From the NCBI GenBank assembly GCA_050942825.1, contig JBMNOA010000010.1:1-45486 (forward strand): a stretch of DNA of 45,486 bases, written 5' to 3'. Position 1 is the first letter of the stretch; each line of letters opens with the position of its first letter. This DNA is from CAYRML01 sp050942825. GTDB lineage: Bacteria; Bacillota; Dehalobacteriia; UBA4068. Of this stretch, positions 8,080-16,184 are shown in pieces. Made by a program: the position numbers and the translations under genes. The notes beneath the pieces are model-generated. The model searched no databases and was not told where the DNA came from. It worked only from the letters and a program-made list of their open reading frames with translations.

Positions 8080-9216
8080 ATGGATTTAAATTTCGATGTT
8101 TATGCCTTACCAACTCCATATTATATTGTTGATGAGACATTGCTGATAAAAAATCTGGAAATTTTACAGAATATCGTAGAACATACCGGCTGTAAAATTC
8201 TCTTGGCCCAGAAGGCTTTTTCCATGTTCTCTTTTTATCCGCTGATCGGCAACTACCTCAGCGGCACTTGTGCCAGCGGACTTTTTGAGGCTAAACTGGG
8301 ATATGAGCAAATGGGCAAAGAAAACCACATCTTCTCTCCTGCTTATGCCGAAGATGAATTTGCACACATACTGGCTATTTGTGATCATATAATATTTAAT
8401 TCCTTTGGACAGTGGCAAAAATTTAAAGAACAGGCGCTCTTGGCTGGCAGAAAATGCGGTATCCGTATCAATCCCGAGCATTCCACCCAAGATCATGCTA
8501 TATATGATCCCTGTTCCCCCTATTCCCGTTTAGGCGTGACACTGAAAAATTTCCGCCCGGATTTACTGAATGGTATCAGCGGACTGCATTTTCATACTCT
8601 ATGCGAACAAAATGCCGATGCCTTGGCAGAAACTCTGCAAGCAGTGGAAGCAAAATTCGGCCCTTATTTATACCAAATGGAATGGCTGAATTTCGGCGGC
8701 GGGCATCATATCACTCGTTCTGACTATGATATAAAAACACTGCTAGACTGTATAAATCACATTCAGCACAAATATGATGTCAATGTCTATTTGGAGCCAG
8801 GTGAAGCTGTCGCTTTAAACATAGGCTTTTTAGTTAGCACCGTTATGGATATAGTAGAAAATGACTTGCAAATTGCTATATTGGACACTTCAGCCGCCTG
8901 TCACATGCCCGATATCTTGGAAATGCCTTACCGACCGCAGATTATTGGAGGCTACTACCCCCAGGAAAAGGCATATACCTACCGATTGGCCGGTCCTACT
9001 TGCTTGGCAGGGGATATAATAGGAGATTATTCTTTCAACCGGGCTTTAAAAGCAGGAGATAGATTGGTTTTTTGTGATATGGCACATTATTCGATGGTAA
9101 AAAACAACACCTTTAACGGTATGAATTTACCCTCCATCGCTAAAGTAGATAATAACGGGCAAGTACATTTAATCCGTAAGTTTGGTTATGAAGATTTTAA
9201 AAACAGATTATCTTAA
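8080..9216 (+). CDS. nspC: Carboxy(nor)spermidine decarboxylase
   Basis: A 378-residue alanine-racemase-fold (fold III) PLP decarboxylase of the NspC type. Features include the PLP-lysine region LLAQKAFSMFSFYP (~43-56), HFHTLCEQ, WLNFGGGHHITR, YLEPGEAV and the C-terminal DTSAACHMPDILEMPYRP. It removes the carboxyl from carboxyspermidine-type intermediates made by the preceding dehydrogenase, giving spermidine, norspermidine or aminopropylagmatine. It is the last gene of the operon, followed by a strong terminator. Confidence 0.88.
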   Translation: MDLNFDVYALPTPYYIVDETLLIKNLEILQNIVEHTGCKILLAQKAFSMFSFYPLIGNYLSGTCASGLFEAKLGYEQMGKENHIFSPAYAEDEFAHILAICDHIIFNSFGQWQKFKEQALLAGRKCGIRINPEHSTQDHAIYDPCSPYSRLGVTLKNFRPDLLNGISGLHFHTLCEQNADALAETLQAVEAKFGPYLYQMEWLNFGGGHHITRSDYDIKTLLDCINHIQHKYDVNVYLEPGEAVALNIGFLVSTVMDIVENDLQIAILDTSAACHMPDILEMPYRPQIIGGYYPQEKAYTYRLAGPTCLAGDIIGDYSFNRALKAGDRLVFCDMAHYSMVKNNTFNGMNLPSIAKVDNNGQVHLIRKFGYEDFKNRLS

Positions 9217-9253
9217 ATTAACCTCAATTAAAGCTTTTTAAAATACTAAAAAT

Positions 9254-9292
9254 AAAGCTGCTCTATTAGTTATAGATAACTAGAGCAGCTTT
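9254..9292. terminator. Bidirectional terminator between nspC and nadA
   Basis: A perfect 12-bp inverted repeat, AAAGCTGCTCTA (9254-9265) and TAGAGCAGCTTT (9281-9292), followed by T-rich sequence on both strands. It lies between convergent genes and can end both transcripts. Confidence 0.88.
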
Positions 9293-9459
9293 TTATTATT
9301 GCGAAACTTTTGCATCCTATCAGCAAAATCCCGATTTGGTCATACTCTTGACAAAAAACAGTTACTCCATTGTGCTGTCGCTAAGGCCGTTTATCGTAAG
9401 CCTAATAAGTAACCGCTTTAGGTGAGGTTTTATTGGCGAGGGGCTTAGTTTTTTGAAAT

Positions 9460-10371
9460 TTATCCTAATCTAATCATTTCATCAATACACTTTCTAGCTA
9501 AACGGATGGTCTCATCATCAAGTATAATTTCTTGTCCACCTTCTGAGCGTACGCAGTTATAAACATCGATAAGCGTAGTTGATTTCATATTAGAACACAG
9601 TAATTTTTGTGAAAGATAGTAGAATTTTTTATCAGGACAATCATACTGTAAATGCTCGGCGATACTCATTTCCGTACCGATAATAAATTCTTTATTTTTT
9701 GAGGCTTTAGCATAATCCATGATAGCAGAGGTAGAGCCAACAAAATCAGCCTGCCTTACCACCTCAGGCTGACATTCAGGATGTACTAAAAGCAAAGCTT
9801 TAGGATGTATTGCTCTGGCCTTTTGTACGTCTTCACTATTGACAGCAGCATGGATAGGACAACCACCTTGCAAAAGCTTGATATTTTTATCGGGCAGCTG
9901 ATCTGCTATATACTGCCCCAAATTGATATCAGGAATAAAGAGGATATCTTTATTTTCCAGCTTATTAATGATCTTGACAGCCGAAGAAGATGTAACACAA
10001 ACATCACAAACTGTTTTTAAATCAGCTGTTGTGTTAATATAGCAAACCACAGCATACTGTGGATTTCCGGCCTTGACCGCTTCAATCAATTCCTTATCCA
10101 TTTGTTCGGCCATAGGACAGCCGGCAATGGGATTGGCCAGAAAGACCCTCTTCTGGGGTGAGAGTATTTTTACCGTCTCAGCCATAAAACGCACACCGCA
10201 CATAATGATAGTATTTTGTGGTACTTTACTGGCCATAACGCTCAGTTGAAAAGAATCCCCCATAAAGTCCGCCACTTCAATAATTTCTCTGGCCTGATAG
10301 CTATGAGCAAGGATATAGATATCCTTTTCTTTCTTCAACCTCAAAATCTCATCTTGAATATCTTTGATCAT
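9460..10371 (-). CDS. nadA: Quinolinate synthase
   Basis: A 303-residue [4Fe-4S] enzyme that condenses iminoaspartate with dihydroxyacetone phosphate to quinolinate in de novo NAD synthesis. Motifs are AHSYQ near the start, MCGVRFMAETVKILSP, GCPMAEQ, HPECQPEVV and GSTSAIMDYA. The three cluster cysteines appear to be those in MCGVRF, HPEC and DVYNCVRS. No nadB or nadC is visible here. It follows the nifS/nifU-like genes on the same strand, which fits cluster supply to NadA. Confidence 0.93.
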   Translation of the reverse strand: MIKDIQDEILRLKKEKDIYILAHSYQAREIIEVADFMGDSFQLSVMASKVPQNTIIMCGVRFMAETVKILSPQKRVFLANPIAGCPMAEQMDKELIEAVKAGNPQYAVVCYINTTADLKTVCDVCVTSSSAVKIINKLENKDILFIPDINLGQYIADQLPDKNIKLLQGGCPIHAAVNSEDVQKARAIHPKALLLVHPECQPEVVRQADFVGSTSAIMDYAKASKNKEFIIGTEMSIAEHLQYDCPDKKFYYLSQKLLCSNMKSTTLIDVYNCVRSEGGQEIILDDETIRLARKCIDEMIRLG

Positions 10372-10435
10372 TATTTAAACCTCACTTAAAGTTTTCGTTA
10401 CTCGTCAGTGTAAGAATAAAGCCGCTTTTTTAGTT

Positions 10436-10837
10436 TCAATGTTTCAATGCTTCTATGTCATATTCGATGCCATTTTTATCATAATAATCTTTGATGGCTG
10501 CCCTCACAGCCTCTTCTGCTAAAACAGAACAGTGCATCTTAGCCGGCGGGAGTTCATCCAGGGCTTCTACCACAGCCTTATTAGAGAGCTTCAAAGCCTC
10601 CTCAATAGTTTTACCTTTAATCATTTCCGTTGCCATAGAGCTGGTGGCAATAGCGGCAGCACAACCAAAAGTATTAAATTTCACATCACTGATCACACCA
10701 TCATCTACTTTGATATAAATTTTCATGATATCACCGCATTTAGCGTTGCCTACTTCACCAATACCATCGGCATCTTCCATTTTACCCAAATTGCGCGGAT
10801 TGCTGAAATGATCTATAACCTTTTCACTGTATGCCAT
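10436..10837 (-). CDS. NifU/IscU-type iron-sulfur cluster scaffold
   Basis: A 133-residue U-type scaffold. The three cluster-binding cysteines are visible: VGNAKCGDIM (~33-37), FGCAAAIATSS (~61) and KMHCSVLAEEA (~104). The first motif has the conserved Asp after CG. It lacks the long C-terminal domains of full NifU and is IscU-like in size. It starts 2 bases after the nifS-like gene ends, with AGAGGTG upstream, so the two are co-translated. Confidence 0.92.
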   Translation of the reverse strand: MAYSEKVIDHFSNPRNLGKMEDADGIGEVGNAKCGDIMKIYIKVDDGVISDVKFNTFGCAAAIATSSMATEMIKGKTIEEALKLSNKAVVEALDELPPAKMHCSVLAEEAVRAAIKDYYDKNGIEYDIEALKH

Positions 10838-10839
10838 TA

Positions 10840-12018
10840 TTACACACCTCTCTTAACTAATTTTTCCCAAACCGGAGACATCTCCCTCAATTGCGCTACT
10901 ATCGGGGGCAAATTGGCTATGATATAATCGATTTCTTCTTCCGTATTATATTTACAAAGTGATATCCTCAGTGAACCGTGAGCAATTTCATGTGGCAACC
11001 CCATAGCCAATAGAACATGACTGGGATTAAGAGAACCTGAAGTGCAAGCTGAACCGGAAGATGCACAAATCCCTTTAAGATCTAAAGCAAGCAATAATGA
11101 TTCGCCCTCAATTCCCGCAAAACTAATGTTTACATTACCGGGCATTCTGTTGTACCTGTCTCCATTTAGTCTGGCATGGGGTATCTTAAGCAGCTCATCT
11201 ATTAGTCTGTCCCTCATGGCTGAGATTTTGGTGATATTTTCACTTAATTCCTGGCAGGATTTATCTAATGCCACAGCCATACCTACAATACCAGGTATAT
11301 TTTCCGTACCGCCACGCCTACCCTGCTCTTGTGCGCCGCCACTGATAAAGCTTTCCATCTGGATACCGTTACGGCAATATAAAGCGCCGACTCCTTTAGG
11401 CCCGTGAAATTTATGTCCCGCTAATGATAACAAGTCAATATTAGCATCCTGCACATTAATTGGCAGATGCCCAACCGCCTGCACTGCATCGGTATGAAAC
11501 AATACGCCCGCTTGTCGGCAAATCCTACCGATTTCAGCAATTGGCTGAATAGTGCCTACCTCATTATTGGCGTACATGATCGTTACCAGAGCTGTATCAG
11601 GACGAATGGCCTTTTTAACATCTTCTGCCTTAACGATTCCATCGCTATAGACATCCAAATAAGTGACTTCAAAACCTTGTTTTTGCAATTTGTCTAAAGT
11701 ATGAAGCACTGCATGATGCTCAAATTTAGAAGAGATAAGATGTTTTTTGCCTTTGCTTGCTGCCATGAGGGCAGCACCGGTGATGGCCCAATTATCGGAT
11801 TCTGTTCCGCCGGAGGTAAAATAGATTTCATTTTTTTGTGCGCCTAAAAGCTGAGAGATAGTCATTCTGGCCGAGTCCACGGCAGCGGCTGCCTCCCTTC
11901 CCAAAGCATGCAAGCTGGAAGCATTGCCATAAGATTCCTGGAAATATGGCATCATGGCCGTGATAGCTTCATCACACATAGCTGTCGAAGCAGCATTATC
12001 AACATAGATTTTTTTCAT
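10840..12018 (-). CDS. Cysteine desulfurase (NifS/IscS family)
   Basis: A 392-residue PLP enzyme that takes sulfur from cysteine for Fe-S cluster assembly. Motifs: YVDNAAST at the N-terminus, TSGGTESDNWAI, the PLP lysine in SLAGHKFHGPKGVGALY, RRGGTENIPGIVG, and the catalytic cysteine loop ASSGSACTSGSLNPSHVL. I start at the ATG at 12018 (MKKIYVD) behind GAGGTG; the in-frame TTG five codons upstream overlaps that ribosome site. With nifU-like and nadA downstream it forms an Fe-S/NAD cluster. Confidence 0.93.
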   Translation of the reverse strand: MKKIYVDNAASTAMCDEAITAMMPYFQESYGNASSLHALGREAAAAVDSARMTISQLLGAQKNEIYFTSGGTESDNWAITGAALMAASKGKKHLISSKFEHHAVLHTLDKLQKQGFEVTYLDVYSDGIVKAEDVKKAIRPDTALVTIMYANNEVGTIQPIAEIGRICRQAGVLFHTDAVQAVGHLPINVQDANIDLLSLAGHKFHGPKGVGALYCRNGIQMESFISGGAQEQGRRGGTENIPGIVGMAVALDKSCQELSENITKISAMRDRLIDELLKIPHARLNGDRYNRMPGNVNISFAGIEGESLLLALDLKGICASSGSACTSGSLNPSHVLLAMGLPHEIAHGSLRISLCKYNTEEEIDYIIANLPPIVAQLREMSPVWEKLVKRGV

Positions 12019-12344
12019 AATTTCACACCTCAAAAGCTTGATTTAACTGAAACTCAATGGGTATCTGTAGCCGAGTCTGCCTTTCTTCACACAAGCAAAT
12101 TGCAGAGTTCGAATAGTAATTTTCTATTTTTCGATCAGTAGCTCCATATTTTAATAGAATTATTCTCATAAACATAGGACTGTATGAATTATCCAGAATA
12201 TTAGTCGTTTTTTTCTATAATATTTTAACCAATTGTGTGTACATTAATCACAATACTTTCTATATATTATCTATGGAATTAGTATGAAAATAAATGACAG
12301 AAAGGGTTTTTTTCATAAATTATATATCAAATAACAACATGTAT
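12019..12344. other. Intergenic stretch between iscR-like and nifS-like genes
   Basis: About 325 AT-rich bases with no supported gene. It probably holds the nifS promoter on the minus strand, but I could not pick a convincing -35/-10 pair. No tRNA-like cloverleaf was found. Confidence 0.5.
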
Positions 12345-12749
12345 TTATGCATTAATAAAATCTTCCAGGGTAAATTTGTCAACATACTCATTTATAGTGC
12401 GATATAACCCTTGCCAGAATTCGATGGTAGCACATTTGCTATACCTATCACATTGATTAGGATTTTCTTCAAGACATGCTACAGGCGAAAGATTGCCCTC
12501 AGTGATACGTAAAATCGAGCCAACTGTATATTGCTTAGGTTCTCTTAATAGTTTATAACCACCCTGCGGACCGCGAACGCTCTTAAGAAAACCCGCTCTG
12601 CAAAGCTGTGTAATGATTTGCTCTAAATATTTTGTAGAAATTTGCTGTCTTGCCGAAATATCTTTCAAAGGTATATATTCACCAGAATTATGCTCGGCTA
12701 AATCAATCATCAATCTAAGTGCGTATCTTCCCTTTGTAGATATTTTCAT
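12345..12749 (-). CDS. iscR: Rrf2/IscR-type iron-sulfur regulator
   Basis: A 134-residue Rrf2-family winged-helix regulator. The N-terminus is typical (MKISTKGRYALRLMIDLAEH), with a recognition helix around QQISTKYLEQIITQL and the GPQGGY wing. Three cysteines spaced C-x7-C-x5-C (in ACLEENPNQCDRYSKC) could hold a [2Fe-2S] cluster as in IscR. It lies just upstream of the nifS-nifU-nadA genes on the same strand and has a palindrome over its own -10 box, which suggests autoregulation. Two adjacent ATGs exist (12752, 12749); the second has better spacing from GGAGGTG. Confidence 0.88.
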   Translation of the reverse strand: MKISTKGRYALRLMIDLAEHNSGEYIPLKDISARQQISTKYLEQIITQLCRAGFLKSVRGPQGGYKLLREPKQYTVGSILRITEGNLSPVACLEENPNQCDRYSKCATIEFWQGLYRTINEYVDKFTLEDFINA

Positions 12750-12770
12750 CATATCACCTCCAATACTCCT

Positions 12771-12799
12771 AATATACCATAGGTTAATTAGGAAATCAA
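12771..12799 (-). promoter_or_regulatory. iscR-like promoter with overlapping palindromic operator
   Basis: On the minus strand TTGATT (12794-12799) and TATATT (12771-12776) are 17 bases apart. The near-palindrome ATTAACCTATGGTAT (12774-12788) overlaps the -10 box and spacer, a position where a bound Rrf2-type protein would block RNA polymerase. Confidence 0.6.
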
Positions 12800-12852
12800 T
12801 ATTCGTTCACCAAATGAACCAGGCATCTCTTAGAGCTGCACATCCACTATAT

Positions 12853-14235
12853 TTATGATCTGGGGATAATGGCTATCTCTCTTTCAATATCATACTTTTT
12901 TCCTTGCAAATATTTTATGTGTTCCTCAGTTATTTCTTCACCGGCCGCTACTATAGGTATACCGGGTGGGTAGGGAGAAAGATGCTCACCGGCGATCTGC
13001 CCCGCTGCCTCCTTTATAATCATATAGTCCCTTGCGGCATAGGCAGCCTCTCTAGGAGTCATTCTTAGTTTAGGCAGGGGGAAATCTATTGGCTTATCAT
13101 TTGATACAGTAGATCTATAATTTTTTTCCATAGTAGCTATAGCTTTTGCGATATAGTTTAATTCATCGAAACTGTCGGCGCAGGTTATGATCATAACTAC
13201 ACTTCTTTCATCTGCCATTTCACAGACTATATTGAATTTTTGTTCCAATATTTGGGCTGCTTGATACCCATCCAGACCACCTACAGCAGTGTTGATCGTT
13301 AACCTTGTAGGATCAAGCCTGAGATCATTCTTTTCCTCCAAAGCCAAAAAATTCCCTCTGGCATTGATCTCTCGGCGCATTTCTTTGACCTGCTCGGCTA
13401 TCTGATTATATATGATTCCGCCCTCTGCCTCCATAAAAGATCTGGCAGCATCCATAGAAGCCATAACCGGATAAGAAGGGCTGGAGGTTCCAAACATAGA
13501 AGCTTTTCTTCTGATTTCCCTGGCATCATATCGTGCATCAGAGAACAGCAAAGCCCCGGCAGTAAGCACCGGCAGGGTTTTATGAGCGCTAGCGATGGCC
13601 AGAGCTGCCCCTTGTGCTACAGCTCCCTGATATCCTTGCATAAAGGGTAAATGGACACCGTGTGCCTCATCTACGATTAAAGGCACTTGATATTTTTGGG
13701 TTATTTGGGAAATTTGTCTGATATCAGAAAGTACGCCATAAAAGGTGGGGGAGGTAATGATAACGGCCGCAGCCTGAGGGTTTTTCTTTAAGGCTGCTTC
13801 TATCTCAGTGGCGCTTAGAGGTCCTGTAATGCCCCAAGGCTCAAGCCTTTTGGCATAGAGATACTGAGGATGTACATCCATATGAACCATAGAACTCCAC
13901 ACAGAACGATGGCTACCCCGGTCAGTAATCATTGTACCACCTAAAGGACAGGCGATTGATATAGCAGTCATAATTCCCTGCGTAGAGCCACCCGTTAGGA
14001 AAAAACACTCCTGTGCAGAGGCGGATCGGGCCATCAATATTTCGGCATCACTAATGGGCGGAATTCCTTCATAAAGATTACCCGTAGCAGTCAGCTCCGT
14101 AAAATCTATCTGAAATATATCAGCGGATGTAAAACCAGGTAAAGATTTACCCTTGTGACCTGGCATATGCATACGGATAGTTTTTCTACCCGCCTCCTTA
14201 ATAAGAGCAGAATATAATGGAGTCTCTTGAGACAT
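12853..14235 (-). CDS. Second Orn/Lys/Arg decarboxylase-family protein
   Basis: A 460-residue fold-I PLP decarboxylase with HMPGHKGKS (~22-30), GGSTQG, DEAHGVH (189-195) and the PLP lysine in ASAHKTLPVLTAGALL (Lys219). It is clearly diverged from the speA-like gene in this window (different PLP-lysine surroundings, no TQSS segment) and resembles the YaaO-type branch whose substrate is often lysine, arginine or unknown. It stands alone between the iscR-like gene and the SCIFF locus, behind AGGAGG. I do not assign a substrate. Confidence 0.8.
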   Translation of the reverse strand: MSQETPLYSALIKEAGRKTIRMHMPGHKGKSLPGFTSADIFQIDFTELTATGNLYEGIPPISDAEILMARSASAQECFFLTGGSTQGIMTAISIACPLGGTMITDRGSHRSVWSSMVHMDVHPQYLYAKRLEPWGITGPLSATEIEAALKKNPQAAAVIITSPTFYGVLSDIRQISQITQKYQVPLIVDEAHGVHLPFMQGYQGAVAQGAALAIASAHKTLPVLTAGALLFSDARYDAREIRRKASMFGTSSPSYPVMASMDAARSFMEAEGGIIYNQIAEQVKEMRREINARGNFLALEEKNDLRLDPTRLTINTAVGGLDGYQAAQILEQKFNIVCEMADERSVVMIITCADSFDELNYIAKAIATMEKNYRSTVSNDKPIDFPLPKLRMTPREAAYAARDYMIIKEAAGQIAGEHLSPYPPGIPIVAAGEEITEEHIKYLQGKKYDIEREIAIIPRS

Positions 14236-14386
14236 ATATAGCCTCCTGTTTTTGCCTTGATTATACTATACTAGCATTAAAAAAACAAACAGTATCTCTT
14301 ATGTATAGCCGCTCTTTTAGCATGATTATGACAACAGCTTTACCCCCGTCTTAAGCGGTTTTTTCAATAAAATATATAGGTTGATG

Positions 14387-14415
14387 TTGATTATTTGCCC
14401 AATTTCGTGTATCAT
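14387..14415 (+). promoter_or_regulatory. Promoter of the SCIFF locus
   Basis: TTGATT (14387-14392) and TATCAT (14410-14415) are separated by 17 bases and lie about 45 bases before the precursor start codon. Confidence 0.65.
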
Positions 14416-14459
14416 GAGTAATGTAATTTCAAGTCTTATGCATTAAAGGAGATTGTATT

Positions 14460-14603
14460 ATGAAACATATAAAAACCATTAACAAAACCAACCTCAAAAA
14501 GACTGCTGTACCGGGAGGCTGCGGTGAATGTCAAACCTCTTGTCAATCCGCTTGCAAAACTTCTTGTACCATCGCTAATCAAAAATGTGAAAAAAGAAAA
14601 TAA
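14460..14603 (+). CDS. scfA: SCIFF-type ranthipeptide precursor
   Basis: A 47-residue peptide of the 'six cysteines in forty-five residues' family. The N-terminal leader (MKHIKTINKTNLKKTAVPGG) is followed by a core with cysteines at 21, 24, 28, 32, 36 and 43 and intervening Ser/Thr, Gln and Ala. In this family a partner radical SAM enzyme forms thioether bonds between cysteine sulfurs and backbone or side-chain carbons of nearby residues. The gene has a perfect AAAGGAGA site and its own promoter and sits 59 bases before the maturase. No dedicated exporter or peptidase is seen nearby. Confidence 0.93.
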   Translation: MKHIKTINKTNLKKTAVPGGCGECQTSCQSACKTSCTIANQKCEKRK

Positions 14604-14617
14604 AACCTATACAAACT

Positions 14618-14649
14618 ACGGCAGGCATTGATAATGCCCGCCGTTTTTT
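14618..14649 (+). terminator. Attenuating hairpin between scfA and scfB
   Basis: ACGGC-GGCATT (14618 on) pairs with AATGCC-GCCGT (ending 14644) with one internal mismatch, followed directly by TTTTTT. Its T-run abuts the AAGGAG site of the maturase gene. It would cut most transcripts after the abundant precursor and let a fraction through. Confidence 0.8.
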
Positions 14650-14662
14650 AAGGAGAATACTA

Positions 14663-16024
14663 ATGATTCATCAATTTGAACATAAGGGAGAATATATTGT
14701 ACTTGACATTGCCAGCGGGGCTGTACATACAATGGATTCTTTAAGCTATACCCTTTGCAGTAAAATCACTGCCCCACCGGAAAAAAACTGTCCGCAGGAA
14801 ATAGTAACGGAGCTAGCATATACTTTCCCCCGCTCAGAGATAGAAGAAGCATACGGAGAGCTTTATGAACTTTATCAAGAGGGATTATTATTTTCCGTCG
14901 ATGAGCCATTACCGATAGACCTTATCAATCCGCAAAACACACCTATCAAAGCATTATGCTTGCATGTCTCCCATGACTGCAACCTACGCTGTCAATACTG
15001 CTTTGCCCAAACGGGAGATTTTGGTACCGTACGCTCTCTCATGGACAGCGAGATTGCGCAAAAGGCCATTGATTTTGTCATAGAGAACTCAGGAACCAGG
15101 CACAATATCGAAATCGATTTTTTCGGTGGTGAACCCCTGATGGCCTGGGAAACGGTAAAAAAAACCGTAGATTACGCCAATGAACAAGGTAAATTGCATA
15201 ACAAGAATTTTCGCTTTACCATCACCACAAACGGCCTCCTCTTGAACGATGACATCATTGAATATATTAATAACAAGATGTGCAACGTGGTTTTATCACT
15301 GGATGGCCGTAAAAATATCAATGATTGGATGCGTCCTACCATCAGTGGTACTGGCAGCTATGAAATAATCATGCCCAAGTTTAAAAAACTGGCCAAATCC
15401 CGCGGCACTGATAAAGACTATTATATACGCGGCACTTATACAGGCAGAAATCTGGATTTTTGTCAAGACGTATTCGATATTTATGATAATGGCTTTAACC
15501 AAATCTCTCTAGAACCGGTTATAGCACAAAAAGATAGCGGCTATGAACTAAAGGAAAGTGACCTGCCCGGCCTTCGGGAGGAATATTGGCATCTGGCCGA
15601 AAAAATTCTAGAGCTGGAAGAAAAGGGGGAATATCTAAACTTCTTCCATTTTAATGTGGATCTGGAACAGGGCCCATGTGTCATTAAACGCCTGCGCGGT
15701 TGTGGTGCTGGCTGTGAATATGTGGCGATAACTCCGGAGGGAGACATCTACCCTTGCCATCAATTTGTAGGCTACTCCGACTATAAAATGGGCAATATCA
15801 GCGATGGCAGTTTTGATAAAAGCAAGGCTGAAATGTTTTCCAAAGTTAATATCTATAGCAAAGAAGAATGTCGGGATTGCTGGGCTCGTTTTTATTGTAG
15901 CGGGGGTTGCTCAGCTGCTAATTTTCAAGCTAACCATGATATCAATAAAAGCTATCTCATAGGCTGTGAGCTAGAAAAAATGCGCCTGGAATGCGCCATT
16001 TATTTAGCTGTCAAGCGAGCATAA
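14663..16024 (+). CDS. scfB: SCIFF radical SAM maturase
   Basis: A 453-residue SPASM radical SAM enzyme. Residues ~1-85 form a small PqqD-like peptide-recognition region. The SAM cluster motif is CNLRCQYC (Cys106, 110, 113), followed by FFGGEPLMAW. The C-terminal SPASM region carries the auxiliary cluster cysteines in RGCGAGCEYVAITPEGDIYPC and CRDCWARFYCSGGC. Members of this family install thioether crosslinks in the SCIFF peptide encoded just upstream. The start follows AAGGAG, located at the base of the intergenic hairpin. Confidence 0.93.
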   Translation: MIHQFEHKGEYIVLDIASGAVHTMDSLSYTLCSKITAPPEKNCPQEIVTELAYTFPRSEIEEAYGELYELYQEGLLFSVDEPLPIDLINPQNTPIKALCLHVSHDCNLRCQYCFAQTGDFGTVRSLMDSEIAQKAIDFVIENSGTRHNIEIDFFGGEPLMAWETVKKTVDYANEQGKLHNKNFRFTITTNGLLLNDDIIEYINNKMCNVVLSLDGRKNINDWMRPTISGTGSYEIIMPKFKKLAKSRGTDKDYYIRGTYTGRNLDFCQDVFDIYDNGFNQISLEPVIAQKDSGYELKESDLPGLREEYWHLAEKILELEEKGEYLNFFHFNVDLEQGPCVIKRLRGCGAGCEYVAITPEGDIYPCHQFVGYSDYKMGNISDGSFDKSKAEMFSKVNIYSKEECRDCWARFYCSGGCSAANFQANHDINKSYLIGCELEKMRLECAIYLAVKRA

Positions 16025-16033
16025 AACATTACA

Positions 16034-16063
16034 ACAGACGGAGGATTTGCCCGTCTGTTTTTT
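16034..16063 (+). terminator. Terminator of the SCIFF locus
   Basis: ACAGACGG (16034-16041) and CCGTCTGT (16051-16058) form a perfect 8-bp stem followed by T6 on the plus strand, ten bases after the maturase stop codon. Confidence 0.88.
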
Positions 16064-16184
16064 ATTAATAATTTGAATAATGCCAATTCTAATCAAATCA
16101 CATGTCCCCATCGGCATGGACAAAGGCTAAAAACCTTAAGCTGTGGCTTATATAGTTTATTTGCACTATTTGCCGAAAATTTAT

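Noticed and set aside
12034..12344. Possible tRNA or small RNA between iscR-like and nifS-like genes
   Set aside because: A GTTCGAA-like string occurs but no acceptor stem or cloverleaf can be drawn.
16034..16063. Use of the SCIFF terminator as terminator for pilT on the minus strand
   Set aside because: The stem is symmetric, but the minus-strand side lacks a T-run, and it is 120 bases from the pilT stop.
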